DNA of 64,000 nt from Streptomyces prunicolor NBRC 13075 (GCF_000367365.1 NZ_BARF01000106.1:30454-94453); one strand, 5' to 3'; shown: positions 1 to 9,270, numbered from the stretch's first letter. Notes: generated by a model not told the origin, from the sequence alone. Numbers and translations are program-made.

Positions 1-396
1 CTCGTCCTCACCCGCCTCTGCGCACCGGCGATGCGGGAGCGCGGCTGGGGCCGTGTCATCAACCTCGCGTCGCTCGCGGGGCAGCAGGGCGGGCTGGTCG
101 CCGGTCCGCACTACGCGGCGGCGAAGGCGGGGGTGCTGGTGCTGACCAAGGTCTTCGCGCAGGAGCTCGCTGCCCACGGTGTCACTGTCAACGCGGTGGC
201 TCCCGCGGCCGTACAGACGCCCGTGATGGACGATCTCCCGGCCGAGGCCTTGCAACGTGCCGCCGACCGGATTCCCGTGGGCCGGTTCGGGCGGCCGGAG
301 GAGGTGGCCGCCCTCGTGGGACACCTGGCGGGGGAGGACACCGGGTACATCACCGGCGCGACCCTCGACGTCAACGGCGGATTGTTCATGAGATGA
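1..396 (+). CDS. Short-chain dehydrogenase/reductase, 3' part (5' end outside window)
   Basis: This is the C-terminal part of a classical NAD(P)-dependent SDR oxidoreductase of the FabG type. The frame is open from base 1, so the start lies upstream of the window. The catalytic Tyr and Lys are visible in HYAAAKAG, preceded by the usual NLAS serine strand, and the end TGYITGATLDVNGG is the standard SDR C-terminal substrate/cofactor loop. The substrate cannot be read from the sequence. The next gene, a large LuxR regulator, starts 40 bases downstream on the same strand, so the two may be co-transcribed. Confidence 0.9.
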   Translation, partial: LVLTRLCAPAMRERGWGRVINLASLAGQQGGLVAGPHYAAAKAGVLVLTKVFAQELAAHGVTVNAVAPAAVQTPVMDDLPAEALQRAADRIPVGRFGRPEEVAALVGHLAGEDTGYITGATLDVNGGLFMR

Positions 397-436
397 CGGC
401 AAGGGCCCGGCGTAAGGTGCGGAGGTCGGAAGGGAC

Positions 437-3220
437 ATGCACATGGACGGGGATGGACCTGCGCGGACGGGTCCCGCTGAGCAGCTGATCGGGCGCGATC
501 ACGACCTGGGACTGGTCCGGGGTTTCGTCGACGAGGCCATGGTCTCGGGCGGGGCTCTGCTGTTGTCCGGTGACGCGGGAGTCGGCAAGACGGTGTTGCT
601 TGACGCCGCGGCCGGACAGACGCACGGCGCGGGCGCGCGGGTCGTGCGGGCCGCCGGTGTGGAGTTCGAGAGCACCATCAGTTTCGCCGGTCTGCACCAG
701 GTCCTTCAGCCGCTGCTGGCCGGGCTCGACCGGCTGACCGACCCGTACCGCACCGCCCTGAGTGTCGCGCTGGGCCTGGACCAGGGCGCGCCGTCCGATC
801 AGCTGCTGGTGTCGAACGCGGCGCTGACCCTGCTCGTCCAGGCCGCCGCGGACCGCCCGTTGCTGGTGATCGTCGACGACCTCCCGTGGCTGGACCGTGC
901 CAGCGCCGTGGTGCTGGGCTTCGTCGCCCGCCGTCTGGCCGGCAGCCGGGTCGGCTTCCTCGGCGCCTACCGGTCGGGGGAAGGAAGCTTCTTCGAGCGC
1001 GGCGGGGTACCCCATCACCACGTACAGCCTCTCGATACGACGGCTGCGGCGGCGCTGATCGAGGCTCGTTCCCCGTCCCTGGCCCCGCGCGTCCGTGAGC
1101 GCCTGTTGACGGAGGCGCAGGGCAATCCGCTGGCCCTGCTGGAGCTGCCCGTGGCGCTCACCGGTCCGCAGCGCTCCGGCGCCGCGGTGCCCGAACTGCT
1201 GCCGCTGAGCCACCGCCTCCAGGCCGTGTTCGCGTCCCGCGTCGAGACCCTGCCCGCGTCCACCCGGCTGCTCCTGCTGTACGCGGTCCTGGACGGCACC
1301 GGCGATCTGCGGGTCCTCGCGGCGGCCACGCCTCAGGGGACCGGCACGGAGGACCTGGCGCACGCGGAGCGGGCCGGACTCGTGGACGCGACCACCGGAC
1401 GGCTGGCGTTCCGCCATCCCCTGACGCGCTCCGCCGTCGTGGAACTCGCCACCAGCGAGCAGGGCCGCGAGGTGCATCGTGCCCTCGCGGAGTACTGGGC
1501 CGACCGCCCCGAGCGACGCGCCTGGCATCTCGCCCATGCCACGGTCGAGCCCACCGAGGACGTCGCGAGCCTGCTGGAGGCGGTGGCGCGCGACACCGTG
1601 CGGCGCGGTGACGCGGGCGGCGCCATCGCCGCGCTGCTGCGTGCAGCCGAGCTGAGCCCGCGCGGTTACGAACGCAGTCGCCGGATCGCCGAGGCGGCCT
1701 ATCTCGGCGCGGATCTGACCGGCGATCTGCGCGATGTGCCCCGGCTGCTCGAAGAGGCGCGCCTGGCCGACGGCGGCCGGGCGGGGCCGTTGGTCGCCGC
1801 CGTCGCGGCGGCACACCACATCCTCCTCAGCGGTGAGGGCGACCTGGACACCGCCCACCGGCTGCTCGTCGGCGCGATCGACATGCAGCACCAGCCGTAC
1901 GACGCCACCGATCCGACCATGATCGACGCGCTGTACACCCTCGCCTGGCTGTGCCAGAGCAGCCAGCGTGCCGAACTCTGGAAGCCGTTGCACCGGGCGC
2001 TCGGCCTGCTGAAACCGGAGATCCCGGACCAACTCGCCCTGACCGTCGGCACGATGGCCGATCCGGCGCGTACGGCGCCGCCCGCGCTCGGGAAGCTCGA
2101 CGAGGCCATCGCCTCCCTGGACCAGGAGGCCGACCCGGTCCGCGTCATCCGGCTCGCCATGACGTCCCTCTATGTGGACCGGTTGCCGGCGTGCCGGACG
2201 GCGCTGCGACGGGTGCTCCGCGACGGGCGGGACAACAGCTCGCTCACCGTGGAGATCCAGGGGCTGGTGTACCTGGGCCGTGACCATTTCGCGGCGGGTG
2301 AGTGGGACGAGCTGGAGGCCCAGGCCGCACAGGGCCGGGACCTGGGTGACGCGCACAGCTACCAGCTGCTGTCGACGGAGTTCCTGTACCAACGTGCGCT
2401 GGTCGCCGCCGCCCGCGGCGACGAGACCACCACTCGGGCCCTCACGGACGAGATGACCCTGTGGGCGACACCGCGCGGTGTCGGCTCCTATCTGTCCTGC
2501 GCGTCGCACGCGAGGGCGCTCGCCGCGCTCGGCCAGGGCCGGTTCGAGGACGCCTACCGGCACGCGTGCGCCATCAGCCGCGCGGGCGAGCTGGCCTCGC
2601 ACGTCCCGCCGGCCCTGTTCGTCGTCATGGACCTCGTCGAGTCCGCGGTCAGAACGGGCCGCGCATCGGAGGCGACGGCTCATGCCGCGGCGGCTGACGA
2701 GGCGGGCGTCGCCGCGATCTCGCCGCGGCTCGCCCTGCTCGTGAAGGCGTCGGCGGCGATCGCCGCCGACGACCAGGAAGCGCTCGGCCTCTTCGAGGAG
2801 GCGCTCGCCGTGCCCGGCACCGACCGCTGGCCCTTCGAACTGGCCCGGGTCCGCCTGGCCTATGGCGAACGCCTCCGCCGGCTGAAGTCCACCACAGAGG
2901 CGCGCACCCAACTCGCCGACGCCATCGACACGTTCGAGCGGCTCGGCGCCCGCCCCTGGACCGCCCGGGCGGGCAACGAGCTGCGGGCGACCGGCCTGTC
3001 CGTCACGGCCGCCGGGGCCACCGGCCAGGCGTCACTGACTCCCCAGCAACGGGAGATCGCCCTGCTCGCGGCGGCCGGCCTCACCAACAAGCAGATCGCC
3101 GAACGCCTCTTCCTCTCCCCCCGCACCGTCGCCGCCCATCTGCACCAGCTCTTCCCGAAACTGGGCGTGGCCTCCCGCGCCGCGTTGCGCGACGCGCTGG
3201 CGGACCTGCCGCCTGACTAG
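437..3220 (+). CDS. LAL-type LuxR family transcriptional regulator (AAA ATPase, TPR, HTH)
   Basis: The 927-residue protein has the layout of large ATP-binding LuxR (LAL/MalT-like) regulators. A Walker A motif GDAGVGKT lies at residues 45-52 and a Walker B-like VIVDD near 143; the long middle part is helical and TPR-like. The C-terminal LuxR/GerE helix-turn-helix is seen at about 862-925 (LTPQQREIALLAAAGLTNKQ then FLSPRTVAAHL). Such proteins bind a nucleotide and inducer and activate nearby metabolic operons. The ATG at 437 has GGAAGGGAC directly before it; a second ATG at 443 is possible. It may control the upstream SDR or the flavoprotein on the opposite strand. Confidence 0.93.
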   Translation: MHMDGDGPARTGPAEQLIGRDHDLGLVRGFVDEAMVSGGALLLSGDAGVGKTVLLDAAAGQTHGAGARVVRAAGVEFESTISFAGLHQVLQPLLAGLDRLTDPYRTALSVALGLDQGAPSDQLLVSNAALTLLVQAAADRPLLVIVDDLPWLDRASAVVLGFVARRLAGSRVGFLGAYRSGEGSFFERGGVPHHHVQPLDTTAAAALIEARSPSLAPRVRERLLTEAQGNPLALLELPVALTGPQRSGAAVPELLPLSHRLQAVFASRVETLPASTRLLLLYAVLDGTGDLRVLAAATPQGTGTEDLAHAERAGLVDATTGRLAFRHPLTRSAVVELATSEQGREVHRALAEYWADRPERRAWHLAHATVEPTEDVASLLEAVARDTVRRGDAGGAIAALLRAAELSPRGYERSRRIAEAAYLGADLTGDLRDVPRLLEEARLADGGRAGPLVAAVAAAHHILLSGEGDLDTAHRLLVGAIDMQHQPYDATDPTMIDALYTLAWLCQSSQRAELWKPLHRALGLLKPEIPDQLALTVGTMADPARTAPPALGKLDEAIASLDQEADPVRVIRLAMTSLYVDRLPACRTALRRVLRDGRDNSSLTVEIQGLVYLGRDHFAAGEWDELEAQAAQGRDLGDAHSYQLLSTEFLYQRALVAAARGDETTTRALTDEMTLWATPRGVGSYLSCASHARALAALGQGRFEDAYRHACAISRAGELASHVPPALFVVMDLVESAVRTGRASEATAHAAAADEAGVAAISPRLALLVKASAAIAADDQEALGLFEEALAVPGTDRWPFELARVRLAYGERLRRLKSTTEARTQLADAIDTFERLGARPWTARAGNELRATGLSVTAAGATGQASLTPQQREIALLAAAGLTNKQIAERLFLSPRTVAAHLHQLFPKLGVASRAALRDALADLPPD

Positions 3221-3239
3221 AGCGGCAGGGGTGCTCGGC

Positions 3240-4706
3240 TCAGAAGATGCCCTGCCCCGGAACCAGGATCCCCTTCGGGTCGTACGTCTTCCGCGCCTGG
3301 GCGAACCGGTTCCAGGCCGGCCCGAAGTGCCGCTTCCAGTCGGCGTGTTGGAAGGGGATCGAGCCGACCGGGTACTGGGTGCCGCCGGCCGCCCGGACCG
3401 TCTCGTACGCGGACCGGTTGGCGGCCAGCAGTCGTCCTACGGTCGCGGTGTCCTCGGGCGGCGCGGCCCGGAGGACCGCGAACAGGTAGGGCATCGGGTC
3501 GTCGGGCATCCGCAGCAGCGGTGTGTGGAGGTGCTCGCGCAGCAGGGGATACAGGAGGACGACGCCGGGTCCGAGGTCGGCCGGGGTGAGTGCGTCCAGC
3601 AGGGTGCCCGCCACCTCCGCGGTTCTACGGCCCGGCATGACCACGTTGAGCCAGGGGTGGGCGTAGGCCCACAGGCCCGCTTCCTTCAGCGCGGCGACGG
3701 AGGCGGCGAGCCGGTCGAGGAAGTCGTAGTAACCGAGGTCGGTGATCTGCGCGCCGGACGCGACGTGGCGCAGCCCCCGCAGGAGAACCGCATCGTCGGG
3801 GGTGTCCCCCACCGGCGGGCCGTAGGCGACGGCCTCGATGGCGAACTGGTTGAAGGCCCCGGCGGTGTCCGCGCCGACCTGGCCCTCCAGGTAGGCGAAA
3901 CGCCCCTCGGTGGCGAGGAGTTGCTGGTCGTCGAGGAAGGTCTGGAGGTCGTCGTACGGCAGGAGGTAGTGCCGTACGGTCTCCGGGGCCGGGACCAGGC
4001 GCAGGGTGGCGCCGACGATCACCGCGCACTGTCCCAGACCGGCGAGCACGGCGTGGAAGAGGTCGGAATGGCGGGTCGGGGAGCAGCGGAGCAACTCCCC
4101 TGCTCCGGTGACGACTTCGAGTTCCAGGACGTTGTCGACCTGGGCACCCTGCTGGTGGCTCTGGCCGCCGAGGCCGCCGACGGAGAGGGTGCCGCCGACG
4201 GAGAGTTCGAGGTAGTCGGTGAAGACGGGTGGGGTCAGCCCGTGGGCGATGGCTGCCTTGGCGACGTCGCTCCATTTGGCGCCCGCGCCGACCGTGACGC
4301 GTGAACTCCCCGTCCGTACCGGGCCGATGGAGGCGAGCGGCCCGGTCTCGATGATCAGACCGCCCTCGACCTGCGCCTGTCCGTTCGTCCCGTGGCCCTG
4401 TCCGCGCGGAGCCACACGGAGTCCGTGCCGATTGCAGAACCGGACCATCGCGACGACGTCCCGCACGGAGCCGGGTCGCAGCACCGCGGCCGGACGCCGG
4501 TGCACGATGTGCCCGAAGTCGTCGGCGTCGGCGGTCAGCGAAGCGTCGTCGGTGTGGAGCGTCCCGTCCAGATGAGGGACGCCGCTGAGCGGTCGGCCGG
4601 TGTCGGTCACCGCCCAGCTGCGCGTGAAGGGATCGAAGCCGATCACCACGGCTGAACCTGCGACCAGGCCGCGCAGAGCGGTGCGTCGAGACGGGGTGCG
4701 GGGCAT
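3240..4706 (-). CDS. Tat-exported FAD-linked oxidase, cytokinin-dehydrogenase-like
   Basis: The 488-residue protein belongs to the FAD-binding PCMH/vanillyl-alcohol-oxidase superfamily. The ATG at 4706 was chosen because AGGAGG sits 5 bases before it; a longer frame to 4742 has no such site. The N-terminus has a twin-arginine signal (SRRTALRG and a hydrophobic stretch), so it is probably exported folded. GQGHGTNGQAQ near residue 102 holds the His that carries covalent FAD in cytokinin dehydrogenases. GQSHQQGAQVDNVLELEVVT, GLGQCAVIVGATLRL and the end GILVPGQGIF are also cytokinin-oxidase-like. Substrate remains unproven; other bulky amines or alcohols are possible. It is convergent with the LuxR gene, 19 bases apart. 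Confidence 0.88.
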   Translation of the reverse strand: MPRTPSRRTALRGLVAGSAVVIGFDPFTRSWAVTDTGRPLSGVPHLDGTLHTDDASLTADADDFGHIVHRRPAAVLRPGSVRDVVAMVRFCNRHGLRVAPRGQGHGTNGQAQVEGGLIIETGPLASIGPVRTGSSRVTVGAGAKWSDVAKAAIAHGLTPPVFTDYLELSVGGTLSVGGLGGQSHQQGAQVDNVLELEVVTGAGELLRCSPTRHSDLFHAVLAGLGQCAVIVGATLRLVPAPETVRHYLLPYDDLQTFLDDQQLLATEGRFAYLEGQVGADTAGAFNQFAIEAVAYGPPVGDTPDDAVLLRGLRHVASGAQITDLGYYDFLDRLAASVAALKEAGLWAYAHPWLNVVMPGRRTAEVAGTLLDALTPADLGPGVVLLYPLLREHLHTPLLRMPDDPMPYLFAVLRAAPPEDTATVGRLLAANRSAYETVRAAGGTQYPVGSIPFQHADWKRHFGPAWNRFAQARKTYDPKGILVPGQGIF

Positions 4707-4838
4707 GTGGTCCTCCTGAGACCGTCCGGCTGAAACGATCAACGACGGCTCAGTCTAGGCATGTTGGGGCCTGGAGAAGGGTTCCGTCCCGGCGAGTTCC
4801 CCGACCGGTTCGGCACGTGCCGCGCCGACCCGATCTCG

Positions 4839-5033
4839 CTAGTCGTCGCCCTGACTGCTCGAGTTCTGGCCCCACCGCCGCTTCTTGTCGGAGCTGCGCA
4901 GGAGTTCGCTCGCGGAGAGGGTCACGGTCGCCACGACACGGGCCCAGCGGGGTCCGCCGCGCTCGGCCCAGAACACACACGCGCACCCGCCGATGAGGAG
5001 CACCACGAGGCCTAGCAGAACTGCACCGATCAT
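4839..5033 (-). CDS. Small single-span membrane protein
   Basis: This short frame (about 64 residues) begins with a strongly hydrophobic stretch (IGAVLLGLVVLLIGGCACVF) followed by a basic, then polar tail (SSDKKRRWGQNSSSQGDD), so it looks like a small membrane protein with its tail in the cytoplasm or, if the Cys is a lipobox remnant, outside. The ATG at 5033 has AGGGGTGGG upstream; a GTG at 5042 in the same frame is an alternative. No family is recognised. Coding character and the hydrophobic pattern support it, but its size makes it uncertain. Confidence 0.5.
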   Translation of the reverse strand: MIGAVLLGLVVLLIGGCACVFWAERGGPRWARVVATVTLSASELLRSSDKKRRWGQNSSSQGDD

Positions 5034-5088
5034 GTTTCCCACCCCTGTCGCGTACGGTCCCGTGACACGTACGTTCCTGATGATCTTC

Positions 5089-5994
5089 TCAGGTCCGGGG
5101 CAAACCGGGCCACCCCTCCCGCATCCACGCGCGCGTGCCGAACGAGGCGCATGCCCGGGAAGCCACGACGGCTGCCGCGCTCAGCGCCTCCGCGAAGTCC
5201 TCCGAGGTCAGGTGGCCCTCCACGAGGTAATACGCGAGAGCCCCGTGCAGAACATCACCCGCGCCCACCGTGTCCGCCACCTCCACCGACGGCACGTCCA
5301 CCGTGCCTGCGCCGTCCGGGCCCGCCCAGACGACGGGGTCCGCTCCCCCGCTCACCGCCGCCCAGGCAACCCCGCGGTCCCGCAGGAAACGCAGCGTGTC
5401 CGCCGGTGTGCTCGTGCCGGGTGGGCGGAAGTCCGCCGAGCAGACGGCGACGTCGATGAACGGCAGCAGGTCCTCGGTGCCGGGCTTCCAACTCCCGCCG
5501 TCGAAAAGGGTCTTACGGCCGAGGGCACGCGCGGAGCGGGCTGCCGCCACAGCCAGTTCCATGTGATGCCCGTCGAACTCGACGATGTCGCAGGCCGCCA
5601 CCAGAGCGTCGAGGTCGTCGGGCGGAGCGAGCCGGTGTGCCGTCGCGTTGGTCGAGGCGACGGCACGTTCCCCGGTGGACGCGGTCACCAGGACGGAGGA
5701 GACGGCGGGCGGCTGCGCCGAGTGAGCGGCCAGGTCGTAGACGGTCACTCCCAGCGCGTTCAGGTCGGCCGCGACGCCAACTCCCAACGGGTGGACGCCC
5801 ATTGCGGTCAGGAGTGTGGCCGTGCCGCCCAAGTGACTGAAGGCGACAGCCGCGTTGGCCGCCGGGCCACCCGCGGCGACCACTTGCTCCCGGGCCGTGA
5901 GTTTCTCGTTCGAGCCGGGTGCGTGGTCCACGAGCTGGATGACGTCCAGGGTGCACAGACCGACGAACAGTCCTGTGGGGCGTCCTCTCTTCAC
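5089..5994 (-). CDS. PfkB-family carbohydrate kinase
   Basis: The 301-residue protein is a ribokinase/PfkB-type sugar kinase. GGPAANAAVAFSHLGG near the N-terminus is PfkB signature 1 and VADTVGAGDVLHGAL near the C-terminus is signature 2, with the GAGD catalytic base and anion hole. It should phosphorylate a sugar or nucleoside with ATP in the cytoplasm; the substrate is not evident. A GTG start at 5994 is chosen because GAGGAGG ends 6 bases before it; the frame is open to 6024. It is divergent from the MarR/MFS pair across a 72-base region with paired inverted half-sites, so it may share their control. Confidence 0.9.
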   Translation of the reverse strand: MKRGRPTGLFVGLCTLDVIQLVDHAPGSNEKLTAREQVVAAGGPAANAAVAFSHLGGTATLLTAMGVHPLGVGVAADLNALGVTVYDLAAHSAQPPAVSSVLVTASTGERAVASTNATAHRLAPPDDLDALVAACDIVEFDGHHMELAVAAARSARALGRKTLFDGGSWKPGTEDLLPFIDVAVCSADFRPPGTSTPADTLRFLRDRGVAWAAVSGGADPVVWAGPDGAGTVDVPSVEVADTVGAGDVLHGALAYYLVEGHLTSEDFAEALSAAAVVASRACASFGTRAWMREGWPGLPRT

Positions 5995-6015
5995 CGACAA
6001 CCTCCTCACGCCATT

Positions 6016-6063
6016 TACTAACAATTGGTTGAGCAGTCCAGGCTGATAAATCTAGTGTTAGTA
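6016..6063. promoter_or_regulatory. Paired inverted octamers TACTAACA / TGTTAGTA and promoter of the MarR gene
   Basis: TACTAACA at 6016-6023 and its exact reverse complement TGTTAGTA at 6056-6063 lie 32 bases apart in the divergent pfkB-type/marR interval. The right half overlaps a plausible -10 TAGTGT (6053-6058), spaced 18 bases from TTGAGC (6029-6034). No Shine-Dalgarno is seen before the marR ATG at 6067, and a start point near 6065 would make that transcript leaderless. These read well as operator half-sites for the adjacent MarR protein, by inference. Confidence 0.5.
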
Positions 6064-6066
6064 CCC

Positions 6067-6507
6067 ATGAAGGTGGACAGTCCGAATGACACTGCCCGGC
6101 TCGCGACCGAGCTACGACTCGCGGTGGGCCGGCTGACTCGACGCCTGCGCCAGGCGCACGCCGTGGGGGACGTGTCGCTCTCCGGCGTCTCGGTCCTGGC
6201 CCGGCTCGCCCGGGACGGTTCCGAGTCGCCGACGTCCCTCGCCGAGGCGGAGCGGGTACGCCCGCAGGCCATGGCGAGCACCCTCGCGCTGCTCGAACAG
6301 CGCGGGCTGGTCCGCCGTAGCCCCGATGCCGCGGACGGGCGGCGGAGCATCCTGGCGATCACGGACGAGGGACGCGCCGTGCTGGCCGAGCGGCGCTCGG
6401 CGTCGGTCCACCGGCTCGGGGCCGTCCTCGACGAGTTCACCGCGGAGGAGCGCGCGACCCTCGCCGCGGCTCTGCCCCTCCTCGACCGACTGGCGGAGCG
6501 ACTGTGA
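6067..6507 (+). CDS. MarR family transcriptional regulator
   Basis: The 146-residue protein has the MarR winged-helix fold: LSGVSVLARLARDG, recognition helix region PTSLAEAERVRPQAMASTLALLEQ, and the beta-wing RRSPDAADGRRSILAITDEG with its typical DxRR pattern. It probably represses the exporter gene that follows, whose GTG start overlaps its stop by 4 bases (translational coupling). The ATG at 6067 is preferred over an upstream TTG at 6025 because the family begins just before the first helix. The upstream interval carries paired inverted octamers. Confidence 0.92.
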   Translation: MKVDSPNDTARLATELRLAVGRLTRRLRQAHAVGDVSLSGVSVLARLARDGSESPTSLAEAERVRPQAMASTLALLEQRGLVRRSPDAADGRRSILAITDEGRAVLAERRSASVHRLGAVLDEFTAEERATLAAALPLLDRLAERL

Positions 6508-8345
6508 CCGAGCGCGCGCACATACCCGGCGACGGACAGGGGAACGGGGACGGCCGGCCGTCGCTGCTGAGCACCGTGCGCTCGGGTCGCCGTAAGGACA
6601 CTCCCCCCGGGCCGAACTACAAGTGGGTCGCGCTGTCGAACACCACGCTCGGCGTGCTCATCGCCACGATGGACGCCTCGATCGTGATCATCTCGCTGCC
6701 CGCGATCTTCCGCGGCATCGGCCTCGATCCGCTCGCGCCGGGCAACATCGGCTATCTGCTCTGGATGATCCTGGGCTATCTGCTGGTCTCGGCGGTGCTG
6801 GTCGTGGTGCTCGGCCGGCTCGGTGACATGTTCGGCCGGGTGAAGATCTACAACATCGGCTTCCTGATCTTCGCGTGCGCGTCCGTGGCGCTGTCCCTGG
6901 ACCCGTTCCGGGCGGGTGCTGGGGCGATGTGGCTGATCCTGTGGCGCGTGGTGCAGGCTTTCGGCGGTTCCATGCTCACCGCCAACTCGGCCGCGATCCT
7001 CACCGACGCCTTCCCCGCACGGCAGCGCGGAATGGCGCTCGGCATCAACCAGATCACCGCGCTCGCCGGCCAGTTCCTCGGCCTGCTCGCCGGTGGGCTG
7101 CTGGCCGTCGTCGACTGGCGCGCGGTGTTCTGGGTGAGCGTGCCGATCAGCATCACCGGCACGATCTGGTCGTACCTGAGCCTGCGCGAGACCTCGGCGG
7201 GCCGCCCCGGCCGCATCGACTGGCTCGGCAACCTCACCTTCGCGGCGGGCGCCGGCATCCTCCTCGCGGGCATCACCTACGGCATCCAGCCCTACGGCGG
7301 CAGCGCCACCGGCTGGGGAAACCCATGGGTCCTCAGCGGCCTGATCGGCGGCGTCGTACTCCTGCTGATCTTCTGCTACGTCGAGACACACATCGCCGAA
7401 CCGATGTTCAACCTCGCCCTGTTCAAGGTGCGCGCCTTCGCCGCGGGCAACCTGGCGGCCCTGCTGACCGCGATCGCGCGGGGCGGGCTCCAGTTCATGC
7501 TGATCATCTGGCTGCAGGGGATCTGGCTGCCGTTGCACGGCTACGACTACGAGGACACCCCGCTGTGGGCGGGCATCTTCATGCTGCCGCTCACGGTCGG
7601 TTTCCTCGTCGCCGGGCCCATCTCGGGCTATCTGTCGGACCGGTTCGGCGCGCGCATGTTCTCGACGGTCGGGCTGGTCGTCGTGGCGCTGTCCTTCCTC
7701 GGTCTGCTCGCGCTGCCCATCGACTTCGACTACGGCATGTTCGCGGCGCTGCTGCTGCTCAACGGCCTGGGCCAGGGCATGTTCTCCGCGCCGAACACCT
7801 CATCCATCATGGGCAGTGTGCCCAGCGAGTACCGGGGCGTCGCCTCGGGCATGCGCTCCACGTTCCAGAACTCGGGCACCGCCCTGTCCATCGGGGTGTT
7901 CTTCTCCCTGATGGTGTCCGGGCTCGCGTCCTCGCTGCCCCGGACGCTGAGCCAGGGACTCCAGGCGCACGGCGTACCGACCGGCGCGGCCGAGCAGGCG
8001 GCGTCGCTGCCGCCGGTGAGCACGCTGTTCGCCACGTTCCTCGGCAACAACCCGATCCAGCACCTGCTCGCGTCCAACGGAACCCTCGACCACGTCACCG
8101 CGGCCCAGCGTGCCGTCCTGACCGGCCACACCTTCTTCCCCCAGTTGGTCTCGGGTCCGTTCCACCACGGTCTGACCATCGTCTTCAGCGTGGCCGCGGG
8201 CATGGCCCTGGTCTCCGCGGTCGCCTCGGCCCTACGCGGCGGCCATCAGCCCGGCCCGGAACCCGAGCCGACACCGGCGGATCGGCCACCGGCCTCCACG
8301 GAGACACCCGAGACTTCGCAGGCGGGGCCGGGCGGACAGTCGTAG
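6504..8345 (+). CDS. DHA2-type MFS multidrug exporter
   Basis: The 613-residue protein is a 14-helix major facilitator of the DHA2/EmrB type. The first helix carries LIATMDASIVIISLPAIF, the DHA2 proton-site pattern, and motif A is LGRLGDMFGRVKIYNIG. It probably exports a hydrophobic or antibiotic-like compound with proton exchange, in the cytoplasmic membrane. The C-terminal tail is Pro/Thr/Glu-rich and likely disordered. GTG start at 6504 overlaps the marR stop by 4 bases, a common MarR-exporter operon. The true substrate is unknown. Confidence 0.93.
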   Translation: MTERAHIPGDGQGNGDGRPSLLSTVRSGRRKDTPPGPNYKWVALSNTTLGVLIATMDASIVIISLPAIFRGIGLDPLAPGNIGYLLWMILGYLLVSAVLVVVLGRLGDMFGRVKIYNIGFLIFACASVALSLDPFRAGAGAMWLILWRVVQAFGGSMLTANSAAILTDAFPARQRGMALGINQITALAGQFLGLLAGGLLAVVDWRAVFWVSVPISITGTIWSYLSLRETSAGRPGRIDWLGNLTFAAGAGILLAGITYGIQPYGGSATGWGNPWVLSGLIGGVVLLLIFCYVETHIAEPMFNLALFKVRAFAAGNLAALLTAIARGGLQFMLIIWLQGIWLPLHGYDYEDTPLWAGIFMLPLTVGFLVAGPISGYLSDRFGARMFSTVGLVVVALSFLGLLALPIDFDYGMFAALLLLNGLGQGMFSAPNTSSIMGSVPSEYRGVASGMRSTFQNSGTALSIGVFFSLMVSGLASSLPRTLSQGLQAHGVPTGAAEQAASLPPVSTLFATFLGNNPIQHLLASNGTLDHVTAAQRAVLTGHTFFPQLVSGPFHHGLTIVFSVAAGMALVSAVASALRGGHQPGPEPEPTPADRPPASTETPETSQAGPGGQS

Positions 8346-8415
8346 AAAGCGAGTTGGCACCCTTCGGCGTCGCGAACCACGACTACGCCTCTGAGCGGTG
8401 CCTACACGTGTCAGG

Positions 8416-9270
8416 TCACCAGGAACCGCGGCTCTGCGAGGGCTCGGCCGGCTGCTTCGCCGGGAACACGGAGCCGCCGCCGAACATCGGGGCGGGCACG
8501 GGCACCGACGCCTTCGGCTCGGTCTCGCCGAGCATCATGTCGGGGTCGAACATGACGATCACGGCGGCGACCAGCAGGACGAGGAGCGGGCCGGCGAGCA
8601 TGACCAGGAGGAAGGCGACCAGGTCGGCCGAGGACTGCGAGGCTCCGGCCACGTTCGTGAGATGGACGGAGACCGCGGCCATGCCGGTGTAGTGCATGCC
8701 GGTCACGGCAACGCCCATCACCAGGCTCGCGCCGAGGCTCGCCCACAGCGCGTGGATGGAGACGGCCGCCCACAGTGCCGCGGTGGCGGCGGCTACCGCG
8801 ATCACGATGGAGAGCGCCACGGTCGCGGGGTCGTAGTGGAGGGTGCCGTTCGTGTGGATGGCGGCCATCCCGAGGTAGTGCATGGCCGCCACACCGAGCC
8901 CGGTGACCGTGCCGGCCACGCCCAGGTTGAGCGGCGAGCCGCCCCGGTAGCCGACGAGGAACACTCCTACGGCGACCACCGCGATCGCCACGACGAGGCT
9001 CAACAGGGTCTTCGTGGCGTCGTAGTTGACCAGCGCGCCCTCGACGCTGAAGCCGATCATGGCGATGAAGTGCATGGTCCATATACCGCAGCCGATCGAG
9101 ACGGCACCCAGCGCCAGCCAGCGGGCTCTGTGCTGCGGGCGGCGCAGCGAACGGGTCGTGCAGCGCAGCCCGAGGGCCGCTCCCAGACACGCCATCAGAT
9201 AGGCGGCGACGGGGGTCACCGCGCCGTAGTAGAAGTCGGAGACGGTGGCGGCGGATGCTGTGACGGTCAT
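8416..9270 (-). CDS. MHYT-domain integral membrane sensor
   Basis: The 284-residue protein shows the MHYT sensor: about seven membrane segments with repeated Met-His-(Tyr/Phe) motifs (WTMHFIAM, AAMHYLGM, TGMHYTGM), which are proposed to bind a metal such as copper and sense O2, CO or NO. No GGDEF, EAL, histidine kinase or LytTR domain follows; the soluble C-terminus is only about 60 residues (DPDMMLGETEPK and a Pro-rich tail). Start ATG 9270 follows GAAGGGAAC. It stands alone, so its partner is not visible. Confidence 0.9.
   Translation of the reverse strand: MTVTASAATVSDFYYGAVTPVAAYLMACLGAALGLRCTTRSLRRPQHRARWLALGAVSIGCGIWTMHFIAMIGFSVEGALVNYDATKTLLSLVVAIAVVAVGVFLVGYRGGSPLNLGVAGTVTGLGVAAMHYLGMAAIHTNGTLHYDPATVALSIVIAVAAATAALWAAVSIHALWASLGASLVMGVAVTGMHYTGMAAVSVHLTNVAGASQSSADLVAFLLVMLAGPLLVLLVAAVIVMFDPDMMLGETEPKASVPVPAPMFGGGSVFPAKQPAEPSQSRGSW

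Noticed and set aside
386..2911. 841-codon open frame opposite the LuxR gene
   Set aside because: It is the high-GC antisense shadow of a clear LuxR regulator; the protein is Arg/Gln/Gly-rich with no motif.
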